A stretch of DNA of 64,000 nucleotides from Steromphala cineraria (lineage: Eukaryota; Mollusca; Gastropoda; Trochida; Trochidae), in assembly GCA_916613615.1 (NCBI GenBank), contig OU744732.1:33999950-34063949 (forward strand), given 5' to 3'. The notes beneath the pieces were generated by a model. That model made no database searches, was not told where the DNA came from, and saw only the letters and a program-made list of their open reading frames with translations. Made by a program: the position numbers and the translations under genes. The first letter of the stretch is position 1; each line of letters begins with the position of its first letter. This document shows, piece by piece, positions 32,693 through 47,600 of the stretch.

Positions 32693-35600
32693 GTGAGTGT
32701 TTTTTTGCTTTGCGAATGTCCAATTGCAAATGTAAACAAGTCATTTTTAGGATAGTGAGAGATTTTATTTCAGTAAAAGGGCCACAGGCCCATTAAACAT
32801 CAGATTGTACACATATTGTAAACATACATTTTTAGGATACAATGATATGAGAAATCCTGTTTATGCTACAAAAGTAATATTGGTAAGCAGATGTTATCCT
32901 GTGATTTCTCTTTATCAAGAAAATGCCTGCATGCTAAGTAAAAAAACTCACTAGTACTTGTTCGTAATTCAAACGTTAATTTACCCGAAATTTAGAGTTT
33001 AAAGACAACATCTTTTAAATGTACGACTTTTTTTTATCAGCATGAGCAATTTTTAAGGATTTTATAAAGGATAGTTATAAAATGAATCAATTACTTACCA
33101 TGATCTATGTCTAACTGTTATGATATATGTTATATATACGAATATGAAATATCATGTTTTACTGTTTTTACATATGTGGTGACATATACGAATATGAATG
33201 TCTTAAGGACTACATTTTGATGTTTTTAAATAATTCAACGTCATCCTTATATCAACAACAAGAAGTAAAACAAGCCTTTTGACTATTTATATTTGCCCTA
33301 TGGAAATATTAGATAATATATTCAGCAAATTTGAATTAGAAATACTTATAAATTAGAAATTGACGCAGAACAGAAAATAGATAATCTGTGCATATAGATT
33401 TACATACACAATTAAAACACAACTTTGGTATGGCGTAGGTTTTTCTTCCCAAAAAACTTAATATCCAATTTGAGTGATTCTTTTTTCCAATTATAATCAC
33501 TTATCAAAGTCCCTTATATTTACAAATGAAAATATTATTTGAAAGCCTTTTCTAGAATGTTTTTAAATAATTTCATAATTCATTTTCATAATTATCCCGA
33601 ATTATACACTTGTTTAATTTTTGGGGGTTTTTTTTGTAAAAAGTAAACATTTTCAACATACAAGTGAACATAAATCAAAGGCATACTGTAGCGATCTTCC
33701 AGATGTACAGACCTTTGCTTTAAAGGGGCAGTAGCACGTTTTTTGATAATTTTATATTTTAAATATTTCAATGATAATTGTAAGTTAATACTAAATGTAT
33801 TATTTTGGCAGAGTCAAAAATCTCATTACACAAGACAATCATCCATAGTCAGAGGACAAAGTATGAAGATTAACATTAAATCCATTGGCGGCCATTTTTG
33901 GAAAATGGAATCGCATGGCTAAACTTCACGCTATATTTTTGCATTATTACTGCTTCAATTAGTAAGAACCCTTGCCTTCTTACAATTTCTCAATCGGGCA
34001 ATTTACTTTATATTTCGCATACACTTATAAATTAATCTCTTACAATACTACCCTGGCCTGAACAAATACAGAGTTGGAAGTTAAGTAAGCTTAAATAAAC
34101 AGCCCCAAACACTCCCCATTGACACTGAAAACCACCAGCGTATTATACGGCAATGGAATACGCAGAAAGATGCATGTAATCGGTTCTCCAGTTTCGGACT
34201 CACAATGAGAAACTGGTTATTTGATTCCGTTGCGCAATCTATTTGCACTACATACCATTCAGGTCAAAAATGAGCTAAGGTCAAGGCGAAACATGGATAC
34301 TAGAAACAGCAATTTTCTTGCAACTAAAAGCATCAAAACTATGATATATTTCGATTGATAGTAGGCTACTTCTAAGATAACTAATCTTCTGAATTTAAAG
34401 CATTTTCTATCATTAAAAATTAGGTTCAATATAAAATTAATGAATTTTGTCATGATTTTATCAATATTTAGATAAATACATTTCCTGCTTTCCATAAAAT
34501 TATTGTTTATTAGATAATATCAGGGGAATGCCTTTCAGAAGTTGAAATATGTTTCATGTTACATTTCAAATTTGAATAATCACTCAACTCTTGTTCTTCC
34601 TTACAAAGATAAAATTCTTCCGTACCATAAACTTGTGTTATTCAAATTTCTGACATTTACACACTTTATAAGCTTGTAACTAGAACTAATGACACATGAT
34701 AGTTTTCCAGAATAATATCCTTGATCAACGAGTTATGTCATGAATACAATCAGTCAGTCTGTCGAGTTGTTGCTTAAATAATGATTGAATATATCAAATA
34801 AAATGTGATGAAAATTTGCTTTGAGATATTTGACCTCAAAAGAAGATACTATTGACATTAACTTTTATTTGTGAAAAAAAAGAGGAAATAAACTCTAAAA
34901 ATAGCGCAGTACTGCCCCTTTAATTTATCGCTCTGTGCTACATATTTTCAGGCGCGTATAATGCTGCCTTGACAATCCTTTATGTTTGACGAACCTTAAA
35001 GCTCCTACTTTCGTTTTCAAAGTGCGTAGTAGGCATCAAGGAAGTAAGACAGGCCCGTGCAAATATCTGTCTATATTCTCATACATGTATATTCAAGTAT
35101 GTACATAAACACACCCAGGGGACGGCGCTAGTTCAGTAGTTGTTAGAAACAGATAAACATCCTGGTTTATAAAAATTCATATTTGCATTAACGAATTTTA
35201 AAAACTGCTTTTATTGAACTCCTCACGGCTCGTGTATTTTGATTTTGAATGAGGTGTTCAACTAAGGAAAGATTTTATGCAGTATCCATTTGTCATGATT
35301 TGAAAGTATTTTGTCATTAAATAGAGGGTGACATTTAAGAAGATTTAAATATTATTATGAAAGGACTCTTTTATCATACCTTTGATCACATTTCGATCTT
35401 AGCTGAGTGAATATTATATTCAGAAAAATATATTCATATAAACTTAAACAATTCACTCTAATGTCATTCATAAAGTGTTATATATATTTTTTTAAAGTAA
35501 AAAGTAAGTCAAATCATCACGTATAATAACATCCTCATCGAATTAAGATTTTTAAATTGAACGGAACAATATTTACAAATGCGCGTTATAAAAATCACTT

Positions 35601-38600
35601 GTGGGAACGAGTTTTATGTGCAATTCGTGTGTGAACTTCAAAACTTCAAAAGTAAACATAAAAGATGGGACGTTGACAGATGCATGTACATTTCAGCTTG
35701 TTGCACGTGCAGCATGACTTTCTCGGACTCAGCACTTCATAGTGAAAAGAAATACCACCCATTGAAACTTACGCTTTCATCACCATGACAACAAAGCATG
35801 CATAGTGAATCAAGAACTTAAAAAATTATCTAGCTTTTCAGAAACCAAGTCCCGTGTCGTTTTCTTTTATTATTATTTTTTTCGTTATCAAAGCATGTTA
35901 CCATACATCAATAACAATAACCATATCAAGCGATCTACACGACAAACAATGCTCTGCTTGACAAACACTATCTTGCCCAAAGCTAAATCTTTGTTAAGCA
36001 AGTTCGTATAATGGGCTCATTTTACTTACAAATATGTCCTAATTGCTCGGAGGCATGGCAAACATGTCCGGCTCTTGTGGAAAACGTTTCAACGACTTTG
36101 GAATTTATTTAAATTTTAAAACGAATTTGAGTTTGCGTGCTTAGGACAAAATAGTACACACCACATTTTGCATTTATTTATTCAATATCTAGAAGACCCG
36201 TGACTCTCACCGTGTTTAGAATTTGTCAACGTGTTGAGAATGTGGCTCTTCCATCGATTTTCAACACAGAATTTATCTTTTAAGTCGATATACAATTGAA
36301 TTTTATCAAAATTAATTTTTCAAAAAAATAGTTTTATAAAAACATTGGATTTTAAATTAAACATGAGTGATGATTAATCTTGTATAAGTACTTTTCAGTT
36401 TTAGAGTAAACAAAATTGAAATGTAAATTGAAAAACATACATGTGATAACACCAACCGTGGTGCAAACTTGCATTTGTACCACAGTTTATGTAAGCCAAT
36501 TAATATATTTAAATAATAAATGTAACAGTTGCTGACATACAATAATCATTGTTACCGCTTCTTCCAAAGCAAACAATTACATATTCATAATCGTTGAGGA
36601 TATATAAATAGAAATGCTATTGTGTATTTTCTAGAAGCCACACCCTTCTTCCTGGATATCCCTATGGTTACAACAATTCAGGCCATAATGCATTTTGTTG
36701 ACTGTATGAGTTGTCTCATTTGTGTAAAGAGCCACTCTGTGATCTTTATCCTATTTTAATTTGCTTTTGGTATTTTAAAGGGGCAGTAGCACGTTTTTTG
36801 ATAATTTTATATTTTGAATATTTCACTTATAATTGTAAGTTAATGTTAAATGTATTATATTGACAGTGCCAACAAACTAATTAAACAAGCCAATCACCCA
36901 TAGTCAAAGGACAAAGTATAAGGATTCACATAAAATCCATTGGCGGCCATTTTTTGTGAACACCTTTAAATCATTTTGTGTAAGAAAAAGGTGTCGCGTG
37001 GCTAAACTTCATGTGATATATTTGAATTATTGCTGATTCATTTAGTTTAAATACATTGTCTTCCAGTTGGAACCATTTATTTTCATTTTCCTGACATCAC
37101 CTTACATGTATATGCCCCCTAAATACGTACTACTTCCTCTTTAATGGTATGGTTAACTATATAAATTAAAAAACTCACAAATTCATCTCAAAATGGCAAT
37201 TATACGATAAATAACAGATCATATACAGTATTGACATAGTTTAGAAAGATGAAAAAGACCAAAGAAAGGCAAATGACAAATTAGAAAATTAAATCACTCG
37301 CCATAATATGTAATAGTGTAAGCAATATTGAATTATCGTTATTTCACATTTATGCATTATATACATTATTCGTATACACCTCTTTGCCGTTTCAAATGAT
37401 GTTTTTGGTTTAAATATATCGTTCTACACAGTATTCAAATTCATTTGTGAAGATTTTTTTTAAAGATTAAATAAAGTGATCGTACGAAAACAAAATTAAT
37501 TCCATAAATTGCAAGGCAAGGTTTGAATCAAAAGGAATATGTCTTGAGTAAAGTTCTGATAAAATGTTGAAATGTAGAAATAACAATATGAATGATATCA
37601 AATTTTAATTTACTCTGTCTAAAACACGTCTTTGTACTTGAATATTGAAAGGGGCAGTAGCACGTTTTTAGGGAGAATATAAGGTGATGTCAGGAAAATG
37701 AAAATTTATGGTTCCAATTGAGAGACAATGCATTTAAACTGAATGGAGCAGCTATAATTCAAATATATAATGTAAAGTTTAGCCATGCGATTGCTTTGTC
37801 TTAACCAAAGTGAATAAAAGGTGTTTACATAAAATGGCCGCCCATTGATTTTAGTTGAATCTTCATACTTCGTCCTCCGACTATGGTTGATTGGTTTGTG
37901 TAATGAGATTTTTGACACTATCAAAATAATACATTTAGCATAAACGTTCTATTATCACTGAAAATTTTAAAATATAAAATTATCTTAAAACGTGCTACTG
38001 CCCCTTTAAAACATATCTAACAAGCCCCGTCATGTCAACGAAGATATGAATTAAGATCAATATATATTGTGAAAACTAAACACTTGAAACCCCATGGAGA
38101 ATCCTAGCCTGTTGTTAAATTTACATGCACATAAAGACATGGATATGATAACAAAAGTAATTGTACATGCATATTAAGGCATTGATATAATAATAAAGGT
38201 TCATTATATATCATTCAAATGGAAGACACACTTATAAGAACATGCTTTTATCATTGTGATAATGACACGAGGAAGTGTGTCATATGACGGCAATATAGTG
38301 TGAAGCTTTGTAATAAGGATGCGCGGTATTATCGATATATCGGTAAATTGCAATACAGGAACAATGTGATACGAATCGGTACACACTTTTAAAATTATCC
38401 AATTATTTTAAAACGAGCTATTTCCATCTAAAATTACTAACAAACACAAACAAATGTAACAAGATTTACGTAAAGTTCGTTTAAAAGTGTGAAGTTGTGA
38501 TGTGAATATAGCTCAAATATATATACAGACCAATAGTGATTGAAAAAATATCCTTTCCAAAACGGCCCATAGCTAAAAAATGATGATCGCTCTCAACGCT

Positions 38601-41600
38601 CATATTTAAACAAGATAGCATACAAATCCTTGAATTAAAGAAGTACCAATATATTGCAATGCAGAAAGGAGGAACGTTACCCATTCTTACTTTGTATTAC
38701 CCGAAGGAAAGCGAGGGTTATACACAGTCATACACGGGTTTTCGTAAAATTCATATGACACACATCCTCTTACGATAACTTCTTTATTACCAATTCTATT
38801 CCATATAATTATTTTAGAAATATCCACTTAAAGGACCTTTCCCTCGCAACGGTCGGCTACAGTGTCGTCAAAAACATTTTCTTTTAACGCCACAGGCGCT
38901 ACACAAACGTTGTTAGGCAGAAGTATCATGTGCACATGTGCTCATATTGAAAATATGTCATTACTTATTTGCACATAATAATCATTTACATGAATTCCAA
39001 ACATATTACATATATTTATCCCTAAATTGCAATTATATGATAAATTCTTGTTTTGAATGAAACTCTTATTGTAGTCATACATATTCGTAAAATCCAAATT
39101 CAGCAGTCAAATTTTCATTAAATTAACAGTCATTCTGACTGCTTTAAATAACTTTCAAAATTAGTTAGACTGATTGACGCGCGTCATTGTCCGGTTTTCG
39201 ATTGTAACCACGACTTCAACCTTTACAATGTTACTGTTTAATATCGTTTTGACTCTTAAAGGGGCAGTAGCACGTTTTTAGGTGTAATATACGGTGATGG
39301 AAGGAACATTAAAATGAATGGTTTCAATTGAAAGACAATGTATTTAAACTAAATGGAGCAGTAATAATTCCAATATATAACGTTAAGTTTAGCCATGCGA
39401 TACCTTTTTCTTACAAAAAATGAATTAAAGGTGTTCACACAAAAATGGCCGCCAATGGATTTCATGTGAATCTTCATTCTTTGTCCTCTGTCTATGGATG
39501 ATTGGCTTGTGTAATGAGATTTTTGACACTGTCAAAATAATACATTTAGCATTCACTTACAATTATCAGTGAGAAATTCAAATAATAAAATTATCAAAAA
39601 ACGTGCTACTGCTCCTTTAAATGATACAACAATCGATACTTCTTATATTTAGGATAGGAAATAACACAATTTATGAAGTTTTGCATATGTAACCCCCAAC
39701 AACTCATGGATTTAGAGTGGCTCTTAACCTTTTTCATCACAATGTTCCCATATGGGGACGTGTCCTTCAATCTCCTGTAACTTCTTTTCGTATCAATAAC
39801 ATTACGTTTTGCTTTGGCCATGTTGATATTGAAATAATTACCTACAATGTGGTAAGTAAAACCAGCTTGTGAATTTTTCATCTGCAAAATGGTGATTTCC
39901 CAAAAATGGATACAAATCCGTTTTTAGACAAAAAAAAGTTTATAAATAACTGTATACATGATATTTGAAATATTGTGAAAAATGTTAAGTAATTTTTATA
40001 TGAAAGAAAATGATGCCGCTATACTCATACAATAATAACTTTGTTAGAAAAGTAATATACAACGCAGATAAACTATTAGATAATAAAACTTCCGTGACAG
40101 AACACGATCTACAATAAAGACATCTCGTGACTTATTTACAATGTACAGTTAACCTATACTGCGCGAGTGTAACCACAGTAGACCCACGGCAATATCTCAT
40201 TACCAGACTTCGTACCAGGAACATAGACAAGATCGACACCCTATTTATTCCTCTTAGCAGATTGTTTTCACTGTACAAATCAAAATATATGGCTTCTAGA
40301 GCACTAGAGGCCAACATAAGTAGTATGTCATGGTAATGCATCAACATGAAATTGACAACAAATGAAACAAAAAAAATATTTTTTTTATGAAATACACATC
40401 CCGCTCCCGAGTACCTTGCTTTTATTACATATACAAAACACTCCCATAACGTTAAAAAATATATGACAGTGATTTATATCATCGCATATTTTCTTATATC
40501 GTGTATCCATTTAAAACAAATTATATCATAAATATAAGAAATGATCGTATATGTTCACACTAAGAATGCTATATGATATCGAATATTTTAAATCAATGTC
40601 TGGTATGCTTAAAGAGAGAGTCCCTATGGCTATTATTCCGTCATTTTATTTTTCCTTGATGTTCAAAACAAATCTGCTTTACCTACACTTTTATTGGTTT
40701 ATATATATTATATAAGAATATTACAAATTTACAAAAATAAACGATAGGAGTTATCATATTTACCTTTTATTCCCCGAGCAATGTAAAGTGTAGTCTATGC
40801 TCGTATCGCTAATGATTGATGTCATTTCACAACGTTGATAATTTTGAGTAATGCGCGCAATTCTTAAAGGGGCAGTAGCACGTTTTTTTTCAAAATTTTA
40901 TAGTTTCAATTTTTTCACTGATAATTGTACGTTAATGCTAAATGTATTATTTTGATAGTGTCAAAACTTTCATTACACAAACCAATCATCCATAGTCAAA
41001 GAACAATTAACAAAGATTCACATAATGTCCATTGGCGGTCATTTTTGTGTGTACACCTTAAATTCATTATTGAGTAAAAAAATGAATCGCATGGCTGAAC
41101 ATGATATATTTTATTTATTAATGCTTCATTTAGTTTCGATACATTGTGTTTCAATTGGAACCATTTATTTTCATTTTCCTATCATCACCTTATACTCCCC
41201 CTGAAAACGTGCTACTGCCCCTTTAAGAGACAAAATCAGTATTTTATGTTAGCTTACTTATATGCCTATAACGATGTTTGTAAATACTATGCAGTTTCTT
41301 CGAATTTCGTAATTCCTTCGGTTAGAATCCACCTAACAAACTCTTCATGGTAAAAGATGCATCACATTATCCAAACGATCGCACAGTAAAGAAGTGTTTA
41401 TGATGTTATATAGCGTTAATTGTTTCTCTGATTTTATTCATTTTGCTTGTCTCACATATCTGCCATATTAAATCAGAGACTTCGAGTTTTTCTTGAGAAG
41501 CCGTCTTTACTGATTTTTATTCGCAATCTATGTTTTTTAGCATTCCGAGAAAACAAATCTAATGTATTTTCCTTATTTATAAACAAAAATAAACAACTAA

Positions 41601-44600
41601 TTTGATGATAAAATATGAGCATATTCCCAAATGATTTATAATAAAAAGTAAAAGTTATTGCATTGTTATGCTGCGTTAATGCATTCTACATCGTAGCTCC
41701 ATTAATATGCTTCATTTCATAATGGTTTTATGAATGCGCTTTATTCCTTGAATTCCTTATCGTTGAAAGAAGGACAACTGAAATGTAAACGTGATTATCA
41801 TATTTGAAATTAAGCGTGAACAAATTATGTCATGATCGTATAAATGTATAAACAGAAAAGCCCTCTTGAATTTCGTTTCCACAAAACGCACCCTGATTGG
41901 ACAAATCTTGTGAAAAACACACTTTTCAAATGAAATAACGCTTTTAATAAACATTCTAGAAGATGAGTTGATGAAGAATGAGGAAAACAAGAGTGGATGG
42001 ATAAAGAACTTCATCATTGTCGGAAAGTGACGTTTCGACACAGTTTCTGATACTTGATAATTGTTTCTTTAAGGATAAAATGAAGATACTGCATGTTTAT
42101 TTATAAATGATGCAATTGAAAACATTTTTCCAGTGACTCCATAAAAGCCCATTTCTCCTTCATTATAGATCGGATATATCAACATCAAAGATGTGCCAAC
42201 TGGACAGGAAATCTTCGTCAGGGTGTACAACTTTCAGCTGAAGACAAAGCATTCTGATGGTAAGATTGAGTTGAGAAAATATATTATAACGAAAAGTAAA
42301 AATATATTTTGGATATTGAAGCGAAAACTCAAATAACCTGATTTGATAGACAATGACATCGAAATTATAAATTATAACCTGTAAAGTGAAATCAGGGAAG
42401 GTAACCTCGGGTAAACAAGTATAAACAAAAACATAACTTATTAATGTTCCTCCTTTGTGTTACAGATGTTATCGATCATCAGACGGATTTCTCCAAATGG
42501 TATTGATTTTTTTAAATATTGATATATTAGCATTCGCAGTATGTATATATGGATAGTAGTTTGTAAAACATTTCTGATAAATCTCAGTTTAATAAATTGA
42601 CAATCAGTAAACCAAAAAACGCACAAAAAACTTTCTCGTTGGTTGTTAACGAAAAAGGAATCGTCACAGTGAGAAGTAAAAGAAACAGATTTATATATTT
42701 TTAACATCCGGGTTTTTACTTGTTGATTTCTCCTAAAGGGGATATAACCCAACTAATGACGTGAATAACCATTATTGTGAATAATTTCAGGTTTTCCTTC
42801 GTGATAAGCCCACAAGGGGAGATAACCGCTGTGTACCACCCTGACAATGATGACGATGAAGCAGTGGCACTCAAGAAGGGAGCTGCTGCAATGTTTGCTT
42901 CCAGACTTCATCAGTCAGAAGAGGTTTTATTATCTGCTTCATTGTCCATTGATTTGTATGAAAGCATCCTGTCTCAGGGTACGAACGTTACGCTAACTCC
43001 ACTAATTTGTACCCTGGTCTCAGAAGCTAGATTCGCCCGCGCGGCCCGTCTTGGGATGTAGCCAATCAAATCGTTTTCTCGACACCTTCTCGATAAAATT
43101 TCAACGAGAAAATTCTTTGATTGGCTATATCCCAAGTCGGGCGGCGCGAGCAATCTAGCTTCTGAGGCCAGGGTACAGATTAGTGGAGTTAGCGTAACTT
43201 TCGTACCCTGAGACAGGATGGTATGAAAGATCATTAATGTGCCGTGTATATTAAAACAATTATGTAAAGTATTACTATGATAACCTTAACACTGCATAAA
43301 CTTTTGTTAATTGTCGGGTACTTTAAAGGACAATAATATTGATTTTTCTTCACGTCATCACTTTTTGCATGGCTTTCATTTAAGCAAATGTGGTTTTATA
43401 ATAAACCAATTCTTTTTATCGCATTGTCTTTTATACGGCAAATGTGACAGGTTGAGGTCAAACGCACTCATACTGGCTTCGGCTAGAGGGGTATCTCTTC
43501 GGCCGAACGAGTAGAGTGTAGGACTCTCAATCCTGAGGTCCCGGGTTCGAATCCCGCTGAACTTGAAAATATTGGATTTTCACTCCTGCTACACAAAGAT
43601 AAGAGAAAAAGGACAAATGAATTTTCATGCAAATTAGTTATCCTTTACGAATGATGTATAGTAAACATACTTTGAAAAGCATTTAGCAAACAGCAAACGT
43701 TCAATTTTGAACCTTTCTACTTGAAAATTTATGTATAAACCAAGTAAACTTTGACTATTAGATTTCATCCCGGCCGACTGATGAGGGATGGACGTACAAC
43801 GTGAGGGAACTTGGACACGAGGGTAATGTATATTTCAGTAGAAATACTTAATATTCTTATTAAAATACGACCCTGCTTTATTCATTACAAGAATTTACAT
43901 ACATTACTTTTATGATAAGATGTAAGACAAGTTACAATTTTATCTGAAATAAGAATTAATGTCTCTATTACGTAACCCTATTAACTCTAGTACCTCCGAT
44001 AATTTCAATCTTTTAAATGATCCAGTTGCTTTTCATAACCACATCTTTTAAGAATAACCTAGAATAAAGGTTTCACATTGTGAAAATGTAAGACGAAGAC
44101 GTATATCCTTAACGTTTAACTGAAAACGATAGTTTTTATACCCCTACAGTTTATATTTCTTAATTGATAACACTTTCGCAGGGTAAAATGTCCCTTCACG
44201 TCAGAGGAGACTTAACGTTAATTTTCTCTTTAAATTATTACCCTCTACCTATATAATAGGCTATGCAGACAATGTCACAGTAGACAGCAGGTCATCATCT
44301 TCATTGAACCATATCATATTTACAGAGAGATTCTTAGAACGTCACGGTTCAAATGCCTAGACATTGCCATGGAAATAATACATGTACATCCTGTTGTTTT
44401 CAGGTGAGCACAATGCAACCTACACAGTAAGAAATACCGGGGACGGTCACGTGTTTAAGAAAGTCAGACATCCGGGTCATCACCCTGTTAAACACGCAAC
44501 ATCAGAATACACGAAGGTAGGCACAATAGGTTGCCCCCAGCGAACACCTGCTTAATGTTATAAAAAAGTTGAAAGGGTACAATAGGATAACGTCGTAGGG

Positions 44601-47600
44601 GATATGTGTATAGGTTTTGTTATGATGGTAAGATAACAGTAAAATTAATATGTCTGTATTTAGATTATATTTCTGGAAGGATTATGATTTTACTGTTGCT
44701 AAGATTGTTTACAATCCAACAGTGATTTCATTTATTTCCTTGTTTGTTTCAAAACAAAATATGTCATGGGAATATCACGAAGATAGATAATTCAATTTAA
44801 CATGACAACTCTGACGTCACAAAATAACTTTACGTCATAAAATATTGGCGTCAAACAATAATTACAGTCTATGGCTAGGATTTTTAGAATTAGCGTTCAA
44901 TTTGGAATGATCTTTACTTGTTTTAAATCAAAACCTCTTTGAAATAAATGTTTAAAAGGTAAGTTGAGATATACCAAATAAATCTTTAATCCTTTTTAAT
45001 GACGTATCAGAAAATAGTACGGTCTAGTTCAAACCTTGTTGCAGACACTCCACTTTGACCGTGACCTTGGGAACATACACACCGTCCTTGTGCAAGAAAA
45101 GGTCAAGGCCCTCGATAAACCAGCAGAAGGGTATGTGTCATTAATCAGTTATCAGTCCTCGAAATCATTCTTATCTGTCTTATAATGAAATCTAACAAGA
45201 GAAGTTCTCAAAAAACATGTTTATCTCATTTCCTGGGACAGAAAAGTGATACATCATTTATACTCATTATAACAACGATTAAATCGTAAAAGAAATAGAA
45301 AATATGTCTTTTCTTGACAAATACCATGTTTATCTCATCTCGTGAGGCAGAAAAGTGATACAATATTACTCATTATAACAACGATTAAATCGTAAATAAA
45401 TAGAAAATTGTCTTTTCTTGACAAATACTATGTTTATCACATCTCCAGAGGCAGAAGAGTTATACGTTATCACACACAACTGCACCATTCTTATATAAAC
45501 GTTTTTTCTTACTTCATGAGATAAACATTGTATTTGTCAAGAAAAGACGACTGTTCTCTAAATAGTCCGACCTTTCTGCGACCTATGACCCTCCAACGTT
45601 ATACGTGCGAAGGCAGACTATTGCCGCTTGGTAAGCTGAGTTCTGATTGGTCAATTCGATACGTGGGCTGATGCGACCCTCTACTAAGCCTCTCTAGACT
45701 CAATATCAGAGTGAAACGGATGATATTGAGGCTAGGTTTACTTAGACTGAAATACTTATTTTCCAAACTTTTATCTAAACTTATTCCCTCAGGTACAATC
45801 CATTTGAAAACACCAGACCAGTGCAAGCCGTTAACAACTTTACACAGATGGGTGAGTAGTCCCGAAGGCCATCAGTTACATGATTGTCTTTCCCGATTCA
45901 GTCCCTTTATAGTAATATCTGGTATAATATCAAGACTTTCATTGAAATAACTTCAATAGAGCAATATTGACAGTTCCCGTATAAAAGAGTCTATGAGCAT
46001 CACTATGCTATAGCCATCTCCGTTGATCAACCGTAGGGTTAGAGATAAGCAGTCACATGTTTTCAATGAGCACATGTGCACATATCAATTTTGCCTAGCA
46101 ACGATGGTTATAACGCGACTCCTCGTATATTTACCATATATAACCATTGTTCCTGACGTCATTGTAGCCGGCCGTCGTAAGGGAAACAGGCCGGATTCTG
46201 GAAATTACTTAGATAATTTAAGCGGGAATAGAATAGAATAGAATAGAATAGAATAGAATAGAATAGAATATTATAGAATAGAATAGAATAGAATAGAATA
46301 GAAGCGGTGATAAATAATTTATTACCCTCGGAAGTGTGTCATGTGACATGTACAAAGATAAATGCACCTTTTACTCAGTCTAACGGGTCTGCTAATTATT
46401 TATATCTAACAGATTTAGAAAAACATTGATTATGATATCAATTGCCCAACATTTGAACAACTGTTCTTAAATAGATTTATAATTGAATGTTTAGTGTGTT
46501 GATTGTTTAGGCGCTTTGTTATCTTTAACTGAAATGAAGTTGATGATAAGACACGTGTTGTTTCATACATTACTTGATGGCAAATTATGTTCTTAACGTA
46601 ATCATGCAACCACAACCATTCTAATATTAATCATGTCCTACTGCAGACTATCCGGAGTTATCTGCCCATGGGACCGGGAAACTGGAATTTCTGATAAGAA
46701 ATAAAATTGATCACGCGCCAAAAAGACCCGATCCGAAACTAATGACGTCATCCATCCATATTAAAAATGTAAGAGATATATGTTTTCTTACTTCATATTA
46801 CTATTCATATATAACGTTTGTATATTTCATTTGTTTATAAATTCTTGTACTGTCTCATTTCTTTTGAACATGTCAAAGTAAGTTCCTCTAAATATATATT
46901 ATATCCTTTGTCATTTGTAAATGTCAAGATATATGGGACAGGTTTTTTTTTATCTAAATGAGGTATATTTTTTTCCTTTTAGGCGTTTGTAATTCCTTAA
47001 ATGTCATATGTATATGCTTTGTAAAGAATGGAGCAAAAGTCCTTGCAAAGCTCATGATATGTTCATATCTAAAGAAATTCTTTAAATGTGAATTACGTAT
47101 TTTACACTACTAACACACATTTAGTAACCGTGACTTTCCTTATCATTTATACATGTCACTTTTTGAGTGTCTTATGTAAATCATTTTAAATGATCTATGT
47201 CGTTGATTTTTCTTGTTGTGTGTTATGCATATAACAACTGAAATTGATTAAGTTAAATAATTTTGAATAATCTTTGTCGTTTTTCCTTTTTGTGTATTTT
47301 GCATATTACCACTGAAATTGATTAATTGAAATGTTTACTCAGGTGAAAGAGAAGAAGATACCTGTCCACCTGGACACCTACCTGGAGTACATCAAAGGCA
47401 ATCTCACCTGCATGAGGGAGGAACCGGAGAAAGGTAAACATAATTTGATTTCATCATTTCAAGGGGCGGCGCGTTTTTTTTGGAAATGGAGGGATGTCAC
47501 AAAATTAAAAAGCAAGACAATTTTTTAATTAAAAAAGGCAATTTCAAAATGAACATCCAATATGTGGCTAAGCTACGTAACCCAGTTCCTTACCTCAAAT

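Noticed and set aside
42777..43061. 94-codon frame running from exon 4 into the palindrome
   Set aside because: Only the exon 4 part is coding-like. The rest is intron and foldback element.
43492..43565. Functional tRNA-Glu
   Set aside because: The acceptor stem does not pair and the outer T-stem pair is mismatched.
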